From Bacteroidota bacterium (GTDB taxonomy: Bacteria > Bacteroidota > Bacteroidia > AKYH767-A > OLB10): a DNA stretch of 64,000 bases. The translations under genes were made by a program, and so were the position numbers. Shown piece by piece: positions 1-9,456 of the stretch. The notes under the pieces are model-generated. The model was not told where the DNA came from and ran no database searches. It saw only the letters and a list, made by a program, of their open reading frames with translations. How positions within the stretch are numbered: the stretch's first letter is position 1; the number at the start of each line of letters is the position of its first letter. The DNA is taken from contig JADKJB010000011.1 of the NCBI GenBank assembly GCA_016722525.1, positions 94,647 to 158,646 on the forward strand, given 5' to 3'.

Positions 1-190
1 AGCGAGGATCCTTGTTTATTGCTTTTTCCAGTTCATTTTTGGCTTTTTCATTCTGGTAATTATCATAAAACCCTGTTGCTGTTTCATAATTTTTTATTGC
101 ACCCTTATTTGTGGATGTATAATTGGGTTGGGCTAAGGCCAAACAGGGAATGAGCAACCCAAAGACAATAAAGACAATGCAATTTTTCAT
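1..190 (-). CDS. Secreted TPR-type protein, N-terminal fragment
   Basis: Only the first 63 codons are in the window; the gene runs off the left edge. The protein opens with a clear signal peptide (MKNCIVFIVF..., hydrophobic core, cleavage near ALAQ) followed by a stretch of the type NKGAIKNYETATGFYDN and then EKAKNELEKAINKDP, which looks like the first tetratricopeptide helix pair. In Bacteroidota such starts are typical of periplasmic TPR proteins, often with a later PD40 propeller and OmpA domain; that larger architecture is inference because the rest is missing. It starts 12 bases after the queE stop on the same strand, so it is probably cotranscribed with it. No internal stop is seen. Confidence 0.6.
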   Translation of the reverse strand, partial: MKNCIVFIVFGLLIPCLALAQPNYTSTNKGAIKNYETATGFYDNYQNEKAKNELEKAINKDPR

Positions 191-202
191 TAGGATGAAC
201 AG

Positions 203-618
203 TTATGGAATACCAATTATCTTATGAGTCTGAAGTGATATGCTCCACTTGGGGTTTAACTTAACATAATCCACAATTAAAGACATTATTTTATCCAGTT
301 TATTATACTCGGGTTGCAGTAACAAGTGGCAATTTTGAGCAGTTAACAATGCATGCTGTTCAGCCCAATCAATGTCCGAGGGATGAAAAATAACTACTTT
401 TAATTCATTTCATCAATATTCTTTAACTGGTGCTCGCCAGCTGACCATGATTCTTTTACATCACACCAAACACAGCCTACATCACAACCGGCCAATCGGA
501 TGAAATAAGCAGGTTTTCCTGCATGATGTCCTTCTCCCTGAATAGTATAAAAAGCCTCCATGACCGGAAGTTGGGTAGCAGATGCAATTCTCAGAGAATT
601 GATTTCAGATGGTAGCAC
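203..618 (-). pseudogene. queE: 7-carboxy-7-deazaguanine synthase, internally deleted
   Basis: QueE is the radical-SAM enzyme making 7-carboxy-7-deazaguanine for queuosine. The first 72 codons (GTG start at 618) are a good QueE N-terminus: YTIQGEGHHAGKPAYFIRLAGC followed by the cluster motif CDVGCVWC (Cx3Cx2C). At about 400-412 the sequence jumps, with a change of frame, to the family's C-terminus (ELKVVIFHPSDIDWAE ... PKWSISLQTHKIIGIP, stop at 203). Compared with the usual about 210 residues, some 90 to 100 residues are missing, including the GGEP motif that binds SAM. The product could not be active. The deletion may be real or an assembly collapse; ATGAA at the junction could be shared by both sides. 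It lies 36 bases after folD in the same leftward gene string. Confidence 0.85.
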
Positions 619-654
619 TGATAACTTAAATTAATTAGGATATTTTATTTAGAT

Positions 655-1535
655 TCAGAACTGTATTTCTTTTCTGGCAGCGATGAGTGTATTTTGAAGC
701 AGACCAATAATTGTCATTGGACCTACACCACCCGGAACGGGAGTAATATAGCCCGCTTTGAGAGCTACTTCATCAAATTCCACATCACCTTTTAACTTAA
801 AACCAGAGATGCGGCTACTATCAGCAACCCGGGTAATTCCAACATCTATTACACAGCTCCATTTTTAACAAAATCAGCTTTTAAAAAGCCTGGTTTTCCA
901 AGAGCCGCAATTATAATATCAGCTTTTAAACAATGCTCCTTTAGATTAACTGTTTTGCTATGACAGATGGTCACCGTGCAATTGCCAGGCCATGAATTTC
1001 TGGCAAGGAGAATACTCATAGGCATTCCAACAATATTACTACGACCAATAACCACACAGTTTTTACCAACAGTATCAATTTTGTAGCGTTCGAAAAGCAT
1101 AAGAATTCCCTTTGGAGTTGCCGCTATAAAAGCAGGTGAATTCTGCATCATACGACCTGAATTGATAGGATTAAATCCATCTACATCTTTAGCAGGTGAA
1201 ATGGTTTCAGTGACTTTGGAGAAGGAAATATGTGCTGGTAAAGGACTTTGTACAATAAGCCCGTCGATGGACGGATCAGCATTAATTTGGCGAATTTTAT
1301 CCAGCAGTTCCATTTCAGAAACAGAACTATCGAATCTTATCAGAGTTGAATCGAAACCTATTTCATGACAGGTCTTTACTTTGCTGCCAACATACGTTTC
1401 AGAAGCACCATCGCTGCCAACCAAAATAGCCGCCAAATGAGGTGATTTTTTCCCAGCTAACTTCATTGCAGCCACTTCAGCTGCAATTTCAAGTTTGATG
1501 GCAGATGCTGTTGCTTTTCCGTCAATAATCACCAT
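655..1535 (-). CDS. folD: Bifunctional methylenetetrahydrofolate dehydrogenase/cyclohydrolase
   Basis: FolD interconverts 5,10-methylene-THF and 10-formyl-THF in cytosolic one-carbon metabolism. The ATG at 1535 begins MVIIDGKATASAIK; visible family motifs are the SETYVGSKVKTCHEIG segment (catalytic Tyr/Lys region), VQSPLPAHI, KDVDGFNPINSGR and the NADP-binding GRSNIVGMPMS. The reading frame breaks near 851 after VKNGAV; restoring one G (GTGTAA to GTGGTAA) joins it to IDVGITRV...GDVEFDEV and the C-terminal motif TPVPGGVGPMTIIGLLQNTL, ending at 655. Full length is then about 293 residues, as expected. It follows ffh by 12 bases. I treat the frameshift as a likely sequencing indel. Confidence 0.93.
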
Positions 1536-1547
1536 TGTTTACAGCTA

Positions 1548-2876
1548 TTATTTCTTGAAAGGCATATTTCGCATCATTTTAGATGCATTTCCACCTGAAA
1601 AGGCTTTCATCATTTTACGCATATCTTCAAACTGTTTAACCAGTCGATTTACCTCTTGAATGGATGTCCCGCTTCCTTCGGCGATTCGCTTTTTTCTATT
1701 CCCATTGAGCAAAACAGGATCGGTACGTTCAGCAGGAGTCATTGATTTAATGATGGCTTCAATTCCTTTAAAAGAATCATTATCAATATCAAGATCTTTT
1801 ACTGCTTTACCAACACCAGGAATCATCCCTAATAAATCCTTCACATTTCCCATTTTTTTGATTTGTTCCAATTGAGAAAGGAAGTCATTGAAATCAAATT
1901 TATTTTTAGCAATTTTTTTCTGCAATTCTGCAGCTTGCTTCTCATCAAATTGTTCTTGTGCTTTTTCTACCAGCGAAACAATATCACCCATTCCAAGAAT
2001 ACGGTCGGCCATCCTTTCCGGATAAAAAATATCGATCGCATCAAGTTTCTCGCCGGTACCAACAAATTTAATCGGTTTATCAACCACCGATTTAATAGAA
2101 AGTGCCGCTCCACCGCGAGTGTCTCCATCAAGTTTCGTGAGTACCACTCCATCAAAATTAAGCCTGTCGTTGAAAGCTTTTGCGGTATTTACGGCATCTT
2201 GCCCGGTCATGGCATCTACTACGAATAAGGTCTCTCCGGGATTAATCGCTTTTTTGATTTTTTCAATCTCATTCATCATGGCCTCATCAATAGCCAAACG
2301 ACCGGCGGTATCAATAATAACCACATTATTTCCCTGTCTTTTAGCCAACTCAATTGCCTTCTTGGCAATTTCAACAGGATTTTTATTGTCAGGCTCCGAA
2401 TAAACCTCAACTCCTATTTGCTCACCAAGAACTTTTAATTGATCTATTGCAGCGGGGCGGTAAATATCACAAGCCACCAACAATGGATTTCTTCCTTTTT
2501 TAGTCTTTAGAAAGTTTGCCAATTTCCCAGACAACGTTGTTTTACCGGAACCCTGTAATCCTGACATCAAAATAATTGCCGGGTTGCCGTTCAGATTCAA
2601 ATCTGTCATGGTACCGCCCATTAATTCAGTCAGTTCCTGATGAACTATTTTAACCATCAACTGGCTGGGAGATACGGCTAAAAGGACATTTTGGCCCAGT
2701 GCCTTTTCTTTTACTTTATCGGTAAAAGTTTTGGCTACTTTATAGTTTACATCAGCTTCTAGAAGTGCTTTGCGCACTTCTTTCATTGTTTCAGCAACGT
2801 TGATCTCTGAAATCTTACCCTGACCTTTAAGAACCTTGAATGCCCTGTCTAATTTATCACTTAAATTCTCAAACAT
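1548..2876 (-). CDS. ffh: Signal recognition particle protein Ffh
   Basis: Ffh binds 4.5S RNA and signal sequences and delivers ribosomes to FtsY for cotranslational insertion. The protein is intact, about 442 residues. The N domain (MFENLSDKLDRAFKVLKGQG) is followed by the G domain with GLQGSGKTTLSGKLA (G1), DTAGRL (G3) and TKLDGDTRGGAAL (G4/G5 region), and by a methionine-rich M domain with the RNA-binding segment RIAEGSGTS and MMKAFSGGNASKMMRNM. I chose the inner ATG at 2876 because homologues start MFENL; an ATG eight codons upstream is in frame but unlike the family. No frameshift is present, unlike its neighbours folD and argS. Confidence 0.97.
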   Translation of the reverse strand: MFENLSDKLDRAFKVLKGQGKISEINVAETMKEVRKALLEADVNYKVAKTFTDKVKEKALGQNVLLAVSPSQLMVKIVHQELTELMGGTMTDLNLNGNPAIILMSGLQGSGKTTLSGKLANFLKTKKGRNPLLVACDIYRPAAIDQLKVLGEQIGVEVYSEPDNKNPVEIAKKAIELAKRQGNNVVIIDTAGRLAIDEAMMNEIEKIKKAINPGETLFVVDAMTGQDAVNTAKAFNDRLNFDGVVLTKLDGDTRGGAALSIKSVVDKPIKFVGTGEKLDAIDIFYPERMADRILGMGDIVSLVEKAQEQFDEKQAAELQKKIAKNKFDFNDFLSQLEQIKKMGNVKDLLGMIPGVGKAVKDLDIDNDSFKGIEAIIKSMTPAERTDPVLLNGNRKKRIAEGSGTSIQEVNRLVKQFEDMRKMMKAFSGGNASKMMRNMPFKK

Positions 2877-2949
2877 ATTTTTTCTATTTTCAATGTGCAA
2901 AAATAATGAAATTAGAGAGGAGTTAACCCTAATTTCTAAGCTGATTTAC

Positions 2950-3429
2950 TTAATTAATTGGATCGGAAACGGATGCTGTATCCTGTAACATACTATCTAA
3001 AGAATCACTTTCTAACATAAGGCCCTCCTCCTCTTCACCGCCTAAAGGACCATCTTTTGCGGCTATATCTTCCTTGGTAACATGAGCCAGCCATTTCCCA
3101 TCCACCTTTTTCAACTTTAGTTCCTCTGTCTCCGTAGCACCCTCCTCCTTGAAAGTTACATAGGCCACTTCGCCTTCAATACGTTCATCAATTATCTCAA
3201 TTTTTTTACCCGAAGTACTATCAGAAGTTTGAGACATCTTAGAAAGGTTTTCCATTAAATCAACTAACTTATTCGTTTCAATGGTCGCATATTTTCGGGC
3301 TTCCGGAAAATTTCGTTGATTAAATGCATTCAGGAATTTTTCAGCTGTTTTTTTAGGAGAATCCCCGGAACAGGCTGCTATAAATCCAATAAGTGTTAAA
3401 ATTGTTAAATATTTGAGTACATTTTTCAT
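2950..3429 (-). CDS. Lipoprotein with NTF2-like (DUF4878-type) domain
   Basis: A 159-residue predicted lipoprotein: the signal peptide ends in the lipobox IAAC at about residue 20. Residues 28 to 115 (TAEKFLNAFNQRNFPEARKY..., then a beta-rich part ending LKLKKVDGKWLAHV) have the layout of the small cone-shaped NTF2-like DUF4878/DUF3828 family of surface lipoproteins. The tail is acidic and low in complexity (LGGEEEEGLMLESDS) and probably disordered. Its start overlaps the stop of the upstream papain-like gene by four bases (ATGA), so the two are likely translationally coupled. Molecular function is unknown. Confidence 0.75.
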   Translation of the reverse strand: MKNVLKYLTILTLIGFIAACSGDSPKKTAEKFLNAFNQRNFPEARKYATIETNKLVDLMENLSKMSQTSDSTSGKKIEIIDERIEGEVAYVTFKEEGATETEELKLKKVDGKWLAHVTKEDIAAKDGPLGGEEEEGLMLESDSLDSMLQDTASVSDPIN

Positions 3430-4047
3430 TGGCTGCTGATGTATTTTATTTCAGTTATTTTAGTAAATCTGGTTTTTAAATACAGGTTATCAATTGCTAC
3501 ATATTTCTGACCTTTAAAAGTGGAAACTTCCAATGAATACCCGTAAACTTCCTGTAGCATTTTATAAATCATTTCAGAACAATACAGTTGGTGATCCGTT
3601 GACAAGTCGAATTCATCATCGAATTGAATGTTTTTTTGTGATAACGACTTAAAATACTTCTGCAAGGCACAGGAACTTGTTTCAAAAAAAGGAGTTTGGT
3701 AAATCGCAAATGAAGTAACATATTGGCTATTGCAAAATTCAGAAAGAGGTTCTTTTTTCATCCCGCCTTTGCTGCCATTATTTGTGCCGATACAATGATA
3801 TACATAGGGCTTTCCGGACTCTAACATAAGGACACCGGCATGAGAATATTTATGTTCAGTAGTGGAGAATTTTTTAAATATTTCACTAATCCAACCTTTG
3901 CCCTGTCTTACAACAATATCACCACTTTTATAAATTGCTTTATCGCCGGGATAGAGATTAACCATGCGTGGTTTAGAAGTAATTTTTGCAGGCGAATAAA
4001 TCATTCCTGCACAGCTGAGTAACATCAATATTGAAATTATTTTTCAT
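3426..4047 (-). CDS. YiiX/YebB-like permuted papain-fold lipoprotein
   Basis: The protein resembles the YiiX/YaeF branch of the NlpC/P60 superfamily, enzymes with permuted papain folds and a His-then-Cys order. Visible motifs are GDIVVRQGKGWISEIFKKFSTTE, the likely catalytic His in YSHAGVL, and the likely catalytic Cys in HQLYCSEMIYK. A lipobox (LLSCAG) sits at the N-terminus. The best start is the ATG at 4047, which overlaps the argS stop (TAATG) and has GAGAGG just upstream; from it the frame needs one fewer A in a five-A run near 4040 to give MKIISILMLLSC. Alternatively translation begins at the ATG at 4028. The substrate is unknown; relatives act on amide or thioester bonds in envelope molecules. 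Confidence 0.78.
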
Positions 4048-5696
4048 TACATCCTCTCAGGAGATTCAATTCCAAGTAATGTCATTCCTCCTGCTATAAC
4101 ATGCGCACATTCCGCACTAATTTTTAGTCTGAAAAGCGAAGTTTGCACATGATCTCCATCAACAATGGCATGATCATGATAAAACTGGTTGTAGGTCTTG
4201 ACGAGCTCATAAATATAATTTGCAATAACAGCAGGTGATAATTTTGCTGCAGCATCCTGGATTACTTCAGGAAATCTGATCAGAGTTTTAATCAGGTCTC
4301 TTTCTTTAGTTTGAAGCTCAACAATTGTATTCAGATCAAATTTAAGAAAGCCGGCCATATCCGGTTGTGTGGAAGCTTTTCTCATGACAGAAACTATCCT
4401 TGCATGAGTATATTGAATAAATGGACCGGGATTACCATTAAAATCAATTGATTCATCCGGATTAAATAACATTGTTTGCTCCGGCTCCACATTTAAGATG
4501 AAGTACTTGAAAACACCCATGCCAAGCATTTTGTACAAATTAAGTGCTTCTTCAGAGTGAAAATCCTCAAGTTTTCCCAGTTCAATAGTAAGTTTACGCG
4601 CCTCACTAACCATTTCATCAATCAATTCATCAGCATCAACTACCGTTCCTTCTCTGGATTTCATTTTGCCGGATGGTAAATCAACCATATTATAGGATAG
4701 ATGATAAAGATTTTCGGCCCAGGCATAGCCCAACTTCTTTAATACCAGGAATAATACTTTGAAATGGTAATCCTGCTCATTACCTACAACAAAAATGAGG
4801 CTTTTAAAATTGAACTCTGAGAATCTCATCACTGCTGTTCCTAAATCCTGCGTCATATATACTGAGGTCCCATCAGCTCTAAGCAACAGCTTCTCATCCA
4901 ACCCTTCAGCTTTTAAATCGATCCATACAGAATTATCCGATTTACGAAATAAAATTCCTCTATTTAAACCATCTTCAACAATCGATTTTCCGAGCAGGTA
5001 AGTTTGTGATTCGTAGTAAATTTTATCAAAGTCGACACCCAGTTTCGTGTAGGTAATAGCAAATCCGTCATACACCCAAGCATTCATTCTTTCCCAAAGA
5101 GCTATGGTATCAGCATCACCAGCCTCCCACTTCTGAAGCATTTGTTGAGCTTCTTTCATCAAACCGGACTCCTTTTCAGCTTCAGCTTTAGAAAAACCTT
5201 GCTTTACTTTGACCACTTTTTGTCCATTTGCCTTAAGAATCTGACTAATAGAGTAACCTAATAAGTTATTACGGATATGACCTAGATGAAGTGGCTTGTT
5301 AGTATTTGGTGATGAATATTCAACTAAGATGGGTTGTTCACTGCTTTTGGGCAAGGCCCCAATTTTTTCACTAATAGTTCCTAAATCATTTTTAATAACA
5401 TCATTAAGTCTATTAATTATCAATTCATTATTGATAATTATATTAAGAAAGCCTTTAACTACATTGTAGCCAACCACCAAATTGGGTTCAGAGAGCAAAG
5501 CTTGTCCAATTAAATTACCGGTTTCTTCGGGTGATTTTTTTTGCAGTTTTGGCTAAGCCAAAAACAACCAGCGTTATGTCCCCTTCAAATTCTTTTCGGG
5601 TAGGAAGAAAAGAGAGTTGGTCATCGTTTATAGTTTGCTTAAAACTTGCTCAAAATGATATTTTACCCTTTGCTTAATTACTTCTTCAAAAAACAT
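4047..5696 (-). CDS. argS: Arginyl-tRNA synthetase, frameshifted and internally deleted
   Basis: Class I synthetase charging tRNA-Arg. Recognisable are the HIGH-type motif (NKPLHLGHIRNNLLG), the KMSKS equivalent (GKMKSREGTVVDADEL, the usual Bacteroidota form) and the C-terminal anticodon-binding DALR-type domain ending at 4049. The N-terminal additional domain is readable only with two indels: near 5630 (one base missing after VLSKL) and in the eight-base homopolymer at 5535-5542 (one extra base before SPEETG). In addition, at about 5200 KVVKVK runs directly into QGFSKAEAEKESG: about 57 residues usually present here, including the highly conserved VNDRG-containing block, are absent without loss of frame. 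ArgS is essential, so either the sequence is wrong or another copy exists. Start ATG at 5696 lies 16 bases after arginase. Confidence 0.9.
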
Positions 5697-5712
5697 TGTA
5701 TCAATTTATAAT

Positions 5713-6659
5713 TTATGTAGTTAATTGACTTACAACTCTTTGTAAAATTTCAAAAGTATTTTCAGCCATTAAATTTTCCTTATCCAGAGTAGGATTTACC
5801 TCGGCGATTTCAAAACAACAAACCTTTTCATTTTGAATCAAACGTACGCATAAACTACCTGCTTCTTTTTCGGTTATTCCATTACGAACTGGGGTTCCTG
5901 TACCTTTGGAAATAGATGAATCCATACTATCTACATCGAAGGAAACATAAATTAGACTGCAATGACTCAGGTGAGCCAGCGCATCTCTTGCTATTTTTTC
6001 GACCCCATTTCTCTTTACCTCATTCGTGGTAAACATCTTAACTTTATGTTTTTTGAGCAAAAACGATTCCTCTGGCTCAACATCACGTAGTGAAATGTAA
6101 ACCAAATCTTTATAGGTGATTTTTGGTGTCATCCCACCGGTTTTCTTCAACTTATTCCACAGTTCAATCGTTTCCTTATCGGGTTTATTGATTTTATTAT
6201 GAATATTATCTTCACCCAAAACAGCAGCAATCGGCATTCCATGGACGTTCCCGGTTGGAGTGGTATACGGGGAATGAATGTCAGCATGAGCATCAATCCA
6301 AATCACTCCCAGTTTTTGTTTTGGGAAGGCTTGCCTGATTCCTGAAATAGTTCCACCTGCAGTGCTATGGTCACCGGCTAGGACTATAGGAAAGGATTTG
6401 TTTTTCAATGTATTGGCTACTTCATTTGATAACCGCTCGTAAATGGCAACGATTCCTTTCAGTCGTTTTGCATACACACTGCCAGGGCTTCCAAACAACA
6501 TCTGATTTTCTGTTTTTATCTCCACGGTTGGGTGCTTGTAAAACAGATTACTTCCATAATCCAAGGCAGCAATCTTTATTGCATCAACTCCCAGACTGGC
6601 TCCACGGGTTCCGGCACCTATTTCAGACTTGACTTCAATAAACTTTACATTTTTATCAT
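5713..6659 (-). CDS. Arginase/agmatinase-family ureohydrolase
   Basis: Dinuclear manganese ureohydrolase. The metal-ligand motifs are all present: GDHSTAGG, DAHADIH and SFDVDSMDSS, plus the C-terminal EIAEVNPTLD. The main frame opens at about 6564; upstream sequence codes EVKSEIGAGTRGASLGVDAIK, a typical arginase N-terminus, and reaches an ATG at 6659 if one A is added to the five-A run near 6651. Full length is then about 315 residues. The substrate cannot be settled from motifs alone. It is divergent from the arginine decarboxylase gene 86 bases away, which favours agmatinase (completing arginine to putrescine) as an inference, but this Bacteroidota family is usually labelled arginase. Confidence 0.88.
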
Positions 6660-6745
6660 AAAAAAAATTTTTAGTTCTTAATAAATTAATAATCCAACTT
6701 ACTTACATTCGCACATAATTGACCATCCAGCTAACTTGCATTAAT

Positions 6746-8140
6746 ATGAAAAATCGCTACATAGATCTAATATCACAAACATTTGACTTTCCACAGGAGG
6801 ACTTTGAAGTTGTTGATAACTGCTTGCATTTTAATGGAATACCACTTATGGATATTATCGCTCAATATGGTACGCCATTAAAAATCAATTATTTACCTAA
6901 GATCAGTTCACAGATACAGAAGGCCAAGCGCCTTTTCAATGTTGCAATGGCTAAGGCTGATTACAAAGGTAATTATACTTACTGTTATTGCACTAAAAGC
7001 TCCCATTTTTCATTTGTCCTGGAGGAAGCGCTCAAAAACGACATCCATTTAGAGACATCATCCGCATTCGATATCCCGATTATTAAGAACCTATTTGAGC
7101 AGGGATTGGTTACCAAAGATATCATAGTTTTGTGTAATGGATATAAGAAAGCTGCTTACACTCAAAATATTACAGATATGATTCAAGATGGGTTTCACAA
7201 TGTGATTCCCATTTTCGACAACATGAATGAGCTATCTGCTTATGAGAAAATTTATAGCAAGCAGAAAATGAAAATTGGTCTTCGAATTGCGGCTGAAGAG
7301 GAGCCTAATTTCGATTTTTATACTTCTCGTTTGGGAATAAGACATGCAGAAATAGTTGATTACTACAAAAATGTTATCCGTAAGAATTCCAATTTGGAAT
7401 TTAAACTGATGCATTTCTTCATTAATACAGGAATTCGAGATACTGCATACTACTGGGCTGAGCTAAATAGATGTATCAACCTCTATTGCGACCTTAAAAA
7501 ATTATGTCCAGAATTAGATTCCCTCGACATCGGAGGTGGGTTCCCTATTCGTACTTCTCTGAGTTCAGATTTCGATTATCAGTATATGGCTGATGAAATT
7601 ATTCGTCAAATTAAATCCACTTGTGAACAACGTAAGGTGGAGGAACCACACATTTTTACAGAATTCGGTTCTTTTACTGTTGGTGAAAGTGGAGCTATCC
7701 TATATGGTATTACTGAAGTAAAAAGACAGAATGATAAAGAAATATGGAACATGATTGATAGTTCTTTCATTACTACCCTTCCTGACACCTGGGGAATAAA
7801 ACAGAAGTTTATCCTTTTGAGTGTAAACAATTGGGACAAAGAATATCAGAGAGTTAATCTGGGTGGTTTAACCTGCGATAGTGATGATTATTACATTATG
7901 GAAAGTGTGAAAAGCAGGGTTATTTTACCCAAAATAGAACAGGGCGAAACTTTGTTCATTGGGTTTTTCCATACCGGCGCTTACCAGGAATCTTTAGGGG
8001 GATATGGAGGTATTCAGCATTGTTTAATTCCTGCTCCGAAACATGTACTTATTGACAGAGATGAAAATGGAGAATATACCACCAGGTTGTTTGCCAAAGA
8101 ACAAAGTGCCAAATCAATGATGAAAATACTTGGATACTAA
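6746..8140 (+). CDS. speA: PLP-dependent arginine decarboxylase (fold type III)
   Basis: Biosynthetic arginine decarboxylase of the alanine-racemase fold, making agmatine for polyamine synthesis. The 464-residue protein is intact. The PLP lysine is probably in YCYCTKSSHFSFVLEEAL; the phosphate-binding glycine loop is LDIGGGFPIRTS, and C-terminal active-site features are EFGSFTVGESGA and FFHTGAYQESLGGYGG. I chose ATG 6746 (MKNRYIDLISQTF) over an in-frame ATG nine codons upstream because homologues start close to it. Substrate assignment rests on overall resemblance to Bacteroidota arginine decarboxylases and on the divergent ureohydrolase gene; other fold III decarboxylases are possible. The shared 86-base intergenic region should hold both promoters. 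Confidence 0.85.
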   Translation: MKNRYIDLISQTFDFPQEDFEVVDNCLHFNGIPLMDIIAQYGTPLKINYLPKISSQIQKAKRLFNVAMAKADYKGNYTYCYCTKSSHFSFVLEEALKNDIHLETSSAFDIPIIKNLFEQGLVTKDIIVLCNGYKKAAYTQNITDMIQDGFHNVIPIFDNMNELSAYEKIYSKQKMKIGLRIAAEEEPNFDFYTSRLGIRHAEIVDYYKNVIRKNSNLEFKLMHFFINTGIRDTAYYWAELNRCINLYCDLKKLCPELDSLDIGGGFPIRTSLSSDFDYQYMADEIIRQIKSTCEQRKVEEPHIFTEFGSFTVGESGAILYGITEVKRQNDKEIWNMIDSSFITTLPDTWGIKQKFILLSVNNWDKEYQRVNLGGLTCDSDDYYIMESVKSRVILPKIEQGETLFIGFFHTGAYQESLGGYGGIQHCLIPAPKHVLIDRDENGEYTTRLFAKEQSAKSMMKILGY

Positions 8141-8186
8141 AAGTCCTACACTATTGAAGCAGAACTGAACCATTTAATCATTTTCA

Positions 8187-9293
8187 TTAATTGATTATCA
8201 ATAATTTACTTTGTTCAGTTGAATTTGAGGATAATTTCAACAAATAAACCCCTTTTGTGATTTTGAGTTCATCAGCATTGAATTCAAAAGAGTTGATTCC
8301 GCTTTTCAAATTTCCAGACCATAATGGCAGAATTGATTTCCCTTCTATACTATACAATTCAAGGGTACCTGGTTGTGATTTCATTACCGTTGTCTCTACA
8401 TTAAAACTCACATCACTAGGGTTTGGAAATACATTTAAACTGAATGTATTTGATTCAACATTCTCATTAATTCCTGTGAGCACTCTCAAGCTGTCGCGAT
8501 ACCTGATTGAAGATACGATTTCGATGCCCAATGTATTAGTTGTATTTATTTGTAACAAAGGAATGCCTGATAGTGCACCAAGCCACTTGTATTCCGTTGT
8601 TTGCGGAAGTGAAAAACCAAATCCTGTTCCTAAAGAATCGATGTAAAGTGAATCAATACTGGTTACAATGGATTTTACCCGAACTGTGTTAAAACTTCCA
8701 AAAGGAGTAATGAGCGTACCCCAGCCATCCACTTCATTAACTCGGTGCTGATCATGGCCATAAAATCCTAATCCGGGCAGGCTTAATTGAAAGTCAGAAT
8801 CGGACGAATCTAAATTCCCATAAGTTAAAGGGAAGTCATAAATCCTGTCCTTATTATTAAAAGGTATTGGAACAGGAATTCCGTTAATATTAGCTCCATA
8901 ACCTGAAACTTCATAAGATCCGGTTGAATTATAATAGAAATAAACAACATCGCTGATAGAAATCTGAGGTATAGCAGGGAGAGCCGGGCCTTTTGCTGCC
9001 AGATTTGCTCTGTATGGATTAAAAGGGAGGTTGGAAAAAACTACTGAATAAAAGGTACCGGTTGAAGCAACATTCACAAATGAGTCAATATCCTGAGTAA
9101 CCATTTGAAGCGTTGAAAAATCCCAAGTAAACTGAGTTCCGGTTAAAGCCGGATCAATAGTAGGTGTTATGAGTCCATTACTTACTCTAAAAGTATCGTC
9201 CACTGAGGGCATATCGGAAGTGGTAATGGTCAATTGGGAAAATCCATTCAGAATTCCTGATAGCACTAAAATAAATGTGAGAATACTTTTCAT
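8187..9293 (-). CDS. T9SS type A sorting domain protein
   Basis: A 368-residue secreted protein of unknown function. It has a signal peptide (ILTFILVLSGILNGFSQ), a beta-rich middle of about 250 residues containing YGHDQHRVNEVDGWGTLITPFGSF and SSIRYRDSLRV, and a C-terminal T9SS sorting domain from about residue 285 (LNVFPNPSDVSFNVET ... GVYLLKLSSNSTEQSKLLIIN). T9SS cargo is moved through the outer membrane and usually anchored or released at the surface. It converges with arginine decarboxylase (46 bases between stops). The same middle region occurs widely among uncharacterised Bacteroidota surface proteins; I see no catalytic motif. Confidence 0.85.
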   Translation of the reverse strand: MKSILTFILVLSGILNGFSQLTITTSDMPSVDDTFRVSNGLITPTIDPALTGTQFTWDFSTLQMVTQDIDSFVNVASTGTFYSVVFSNLPFNPYRANLAAKGPALPAIPQISISDVVYFYYNSTGSYEVSGYGANINGIPVPIPFNNKDRIYDFPLTYGNLDSSDSDFQLSLPGLGFYGHDQHRVNEVDGWGTLITPFGSFNTVRVKSIVTSIDSLYIDSLGTGFGFSLPQTTEYKWLGALSGIPLLQINTTNTLGIEIVSSIRYRDSLRVLTGINENVESNTFSLNVFPNPSDVSFNVETTVMKSQPGTLELYSIEGKSILPLWSGNLKSGINSFEFNADELKITKGVYLLKLSSNSTEQSKLLIIN

Positions 9294-9456
9294 TGATTTT
9301 GTTCGTTATTTGCAAGCGAAATTAGTCCTCATTGATGAGAAATCAATCTTAAATCAAGAATATATTTAAATTCTTGGTTTTAAATGCAAAGGGATTACAT
9401 GCGTCATATTTTAAATTGACATATTTCCGTATTTTTGTTGCTTTAAATCCTGTAAT

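Noticed and set aside
1863..2228. Plus-strand frame of about 120 codons opposite ffh
   Set aside because: It is antisense to a fully conserved gene and has no family resemblance.
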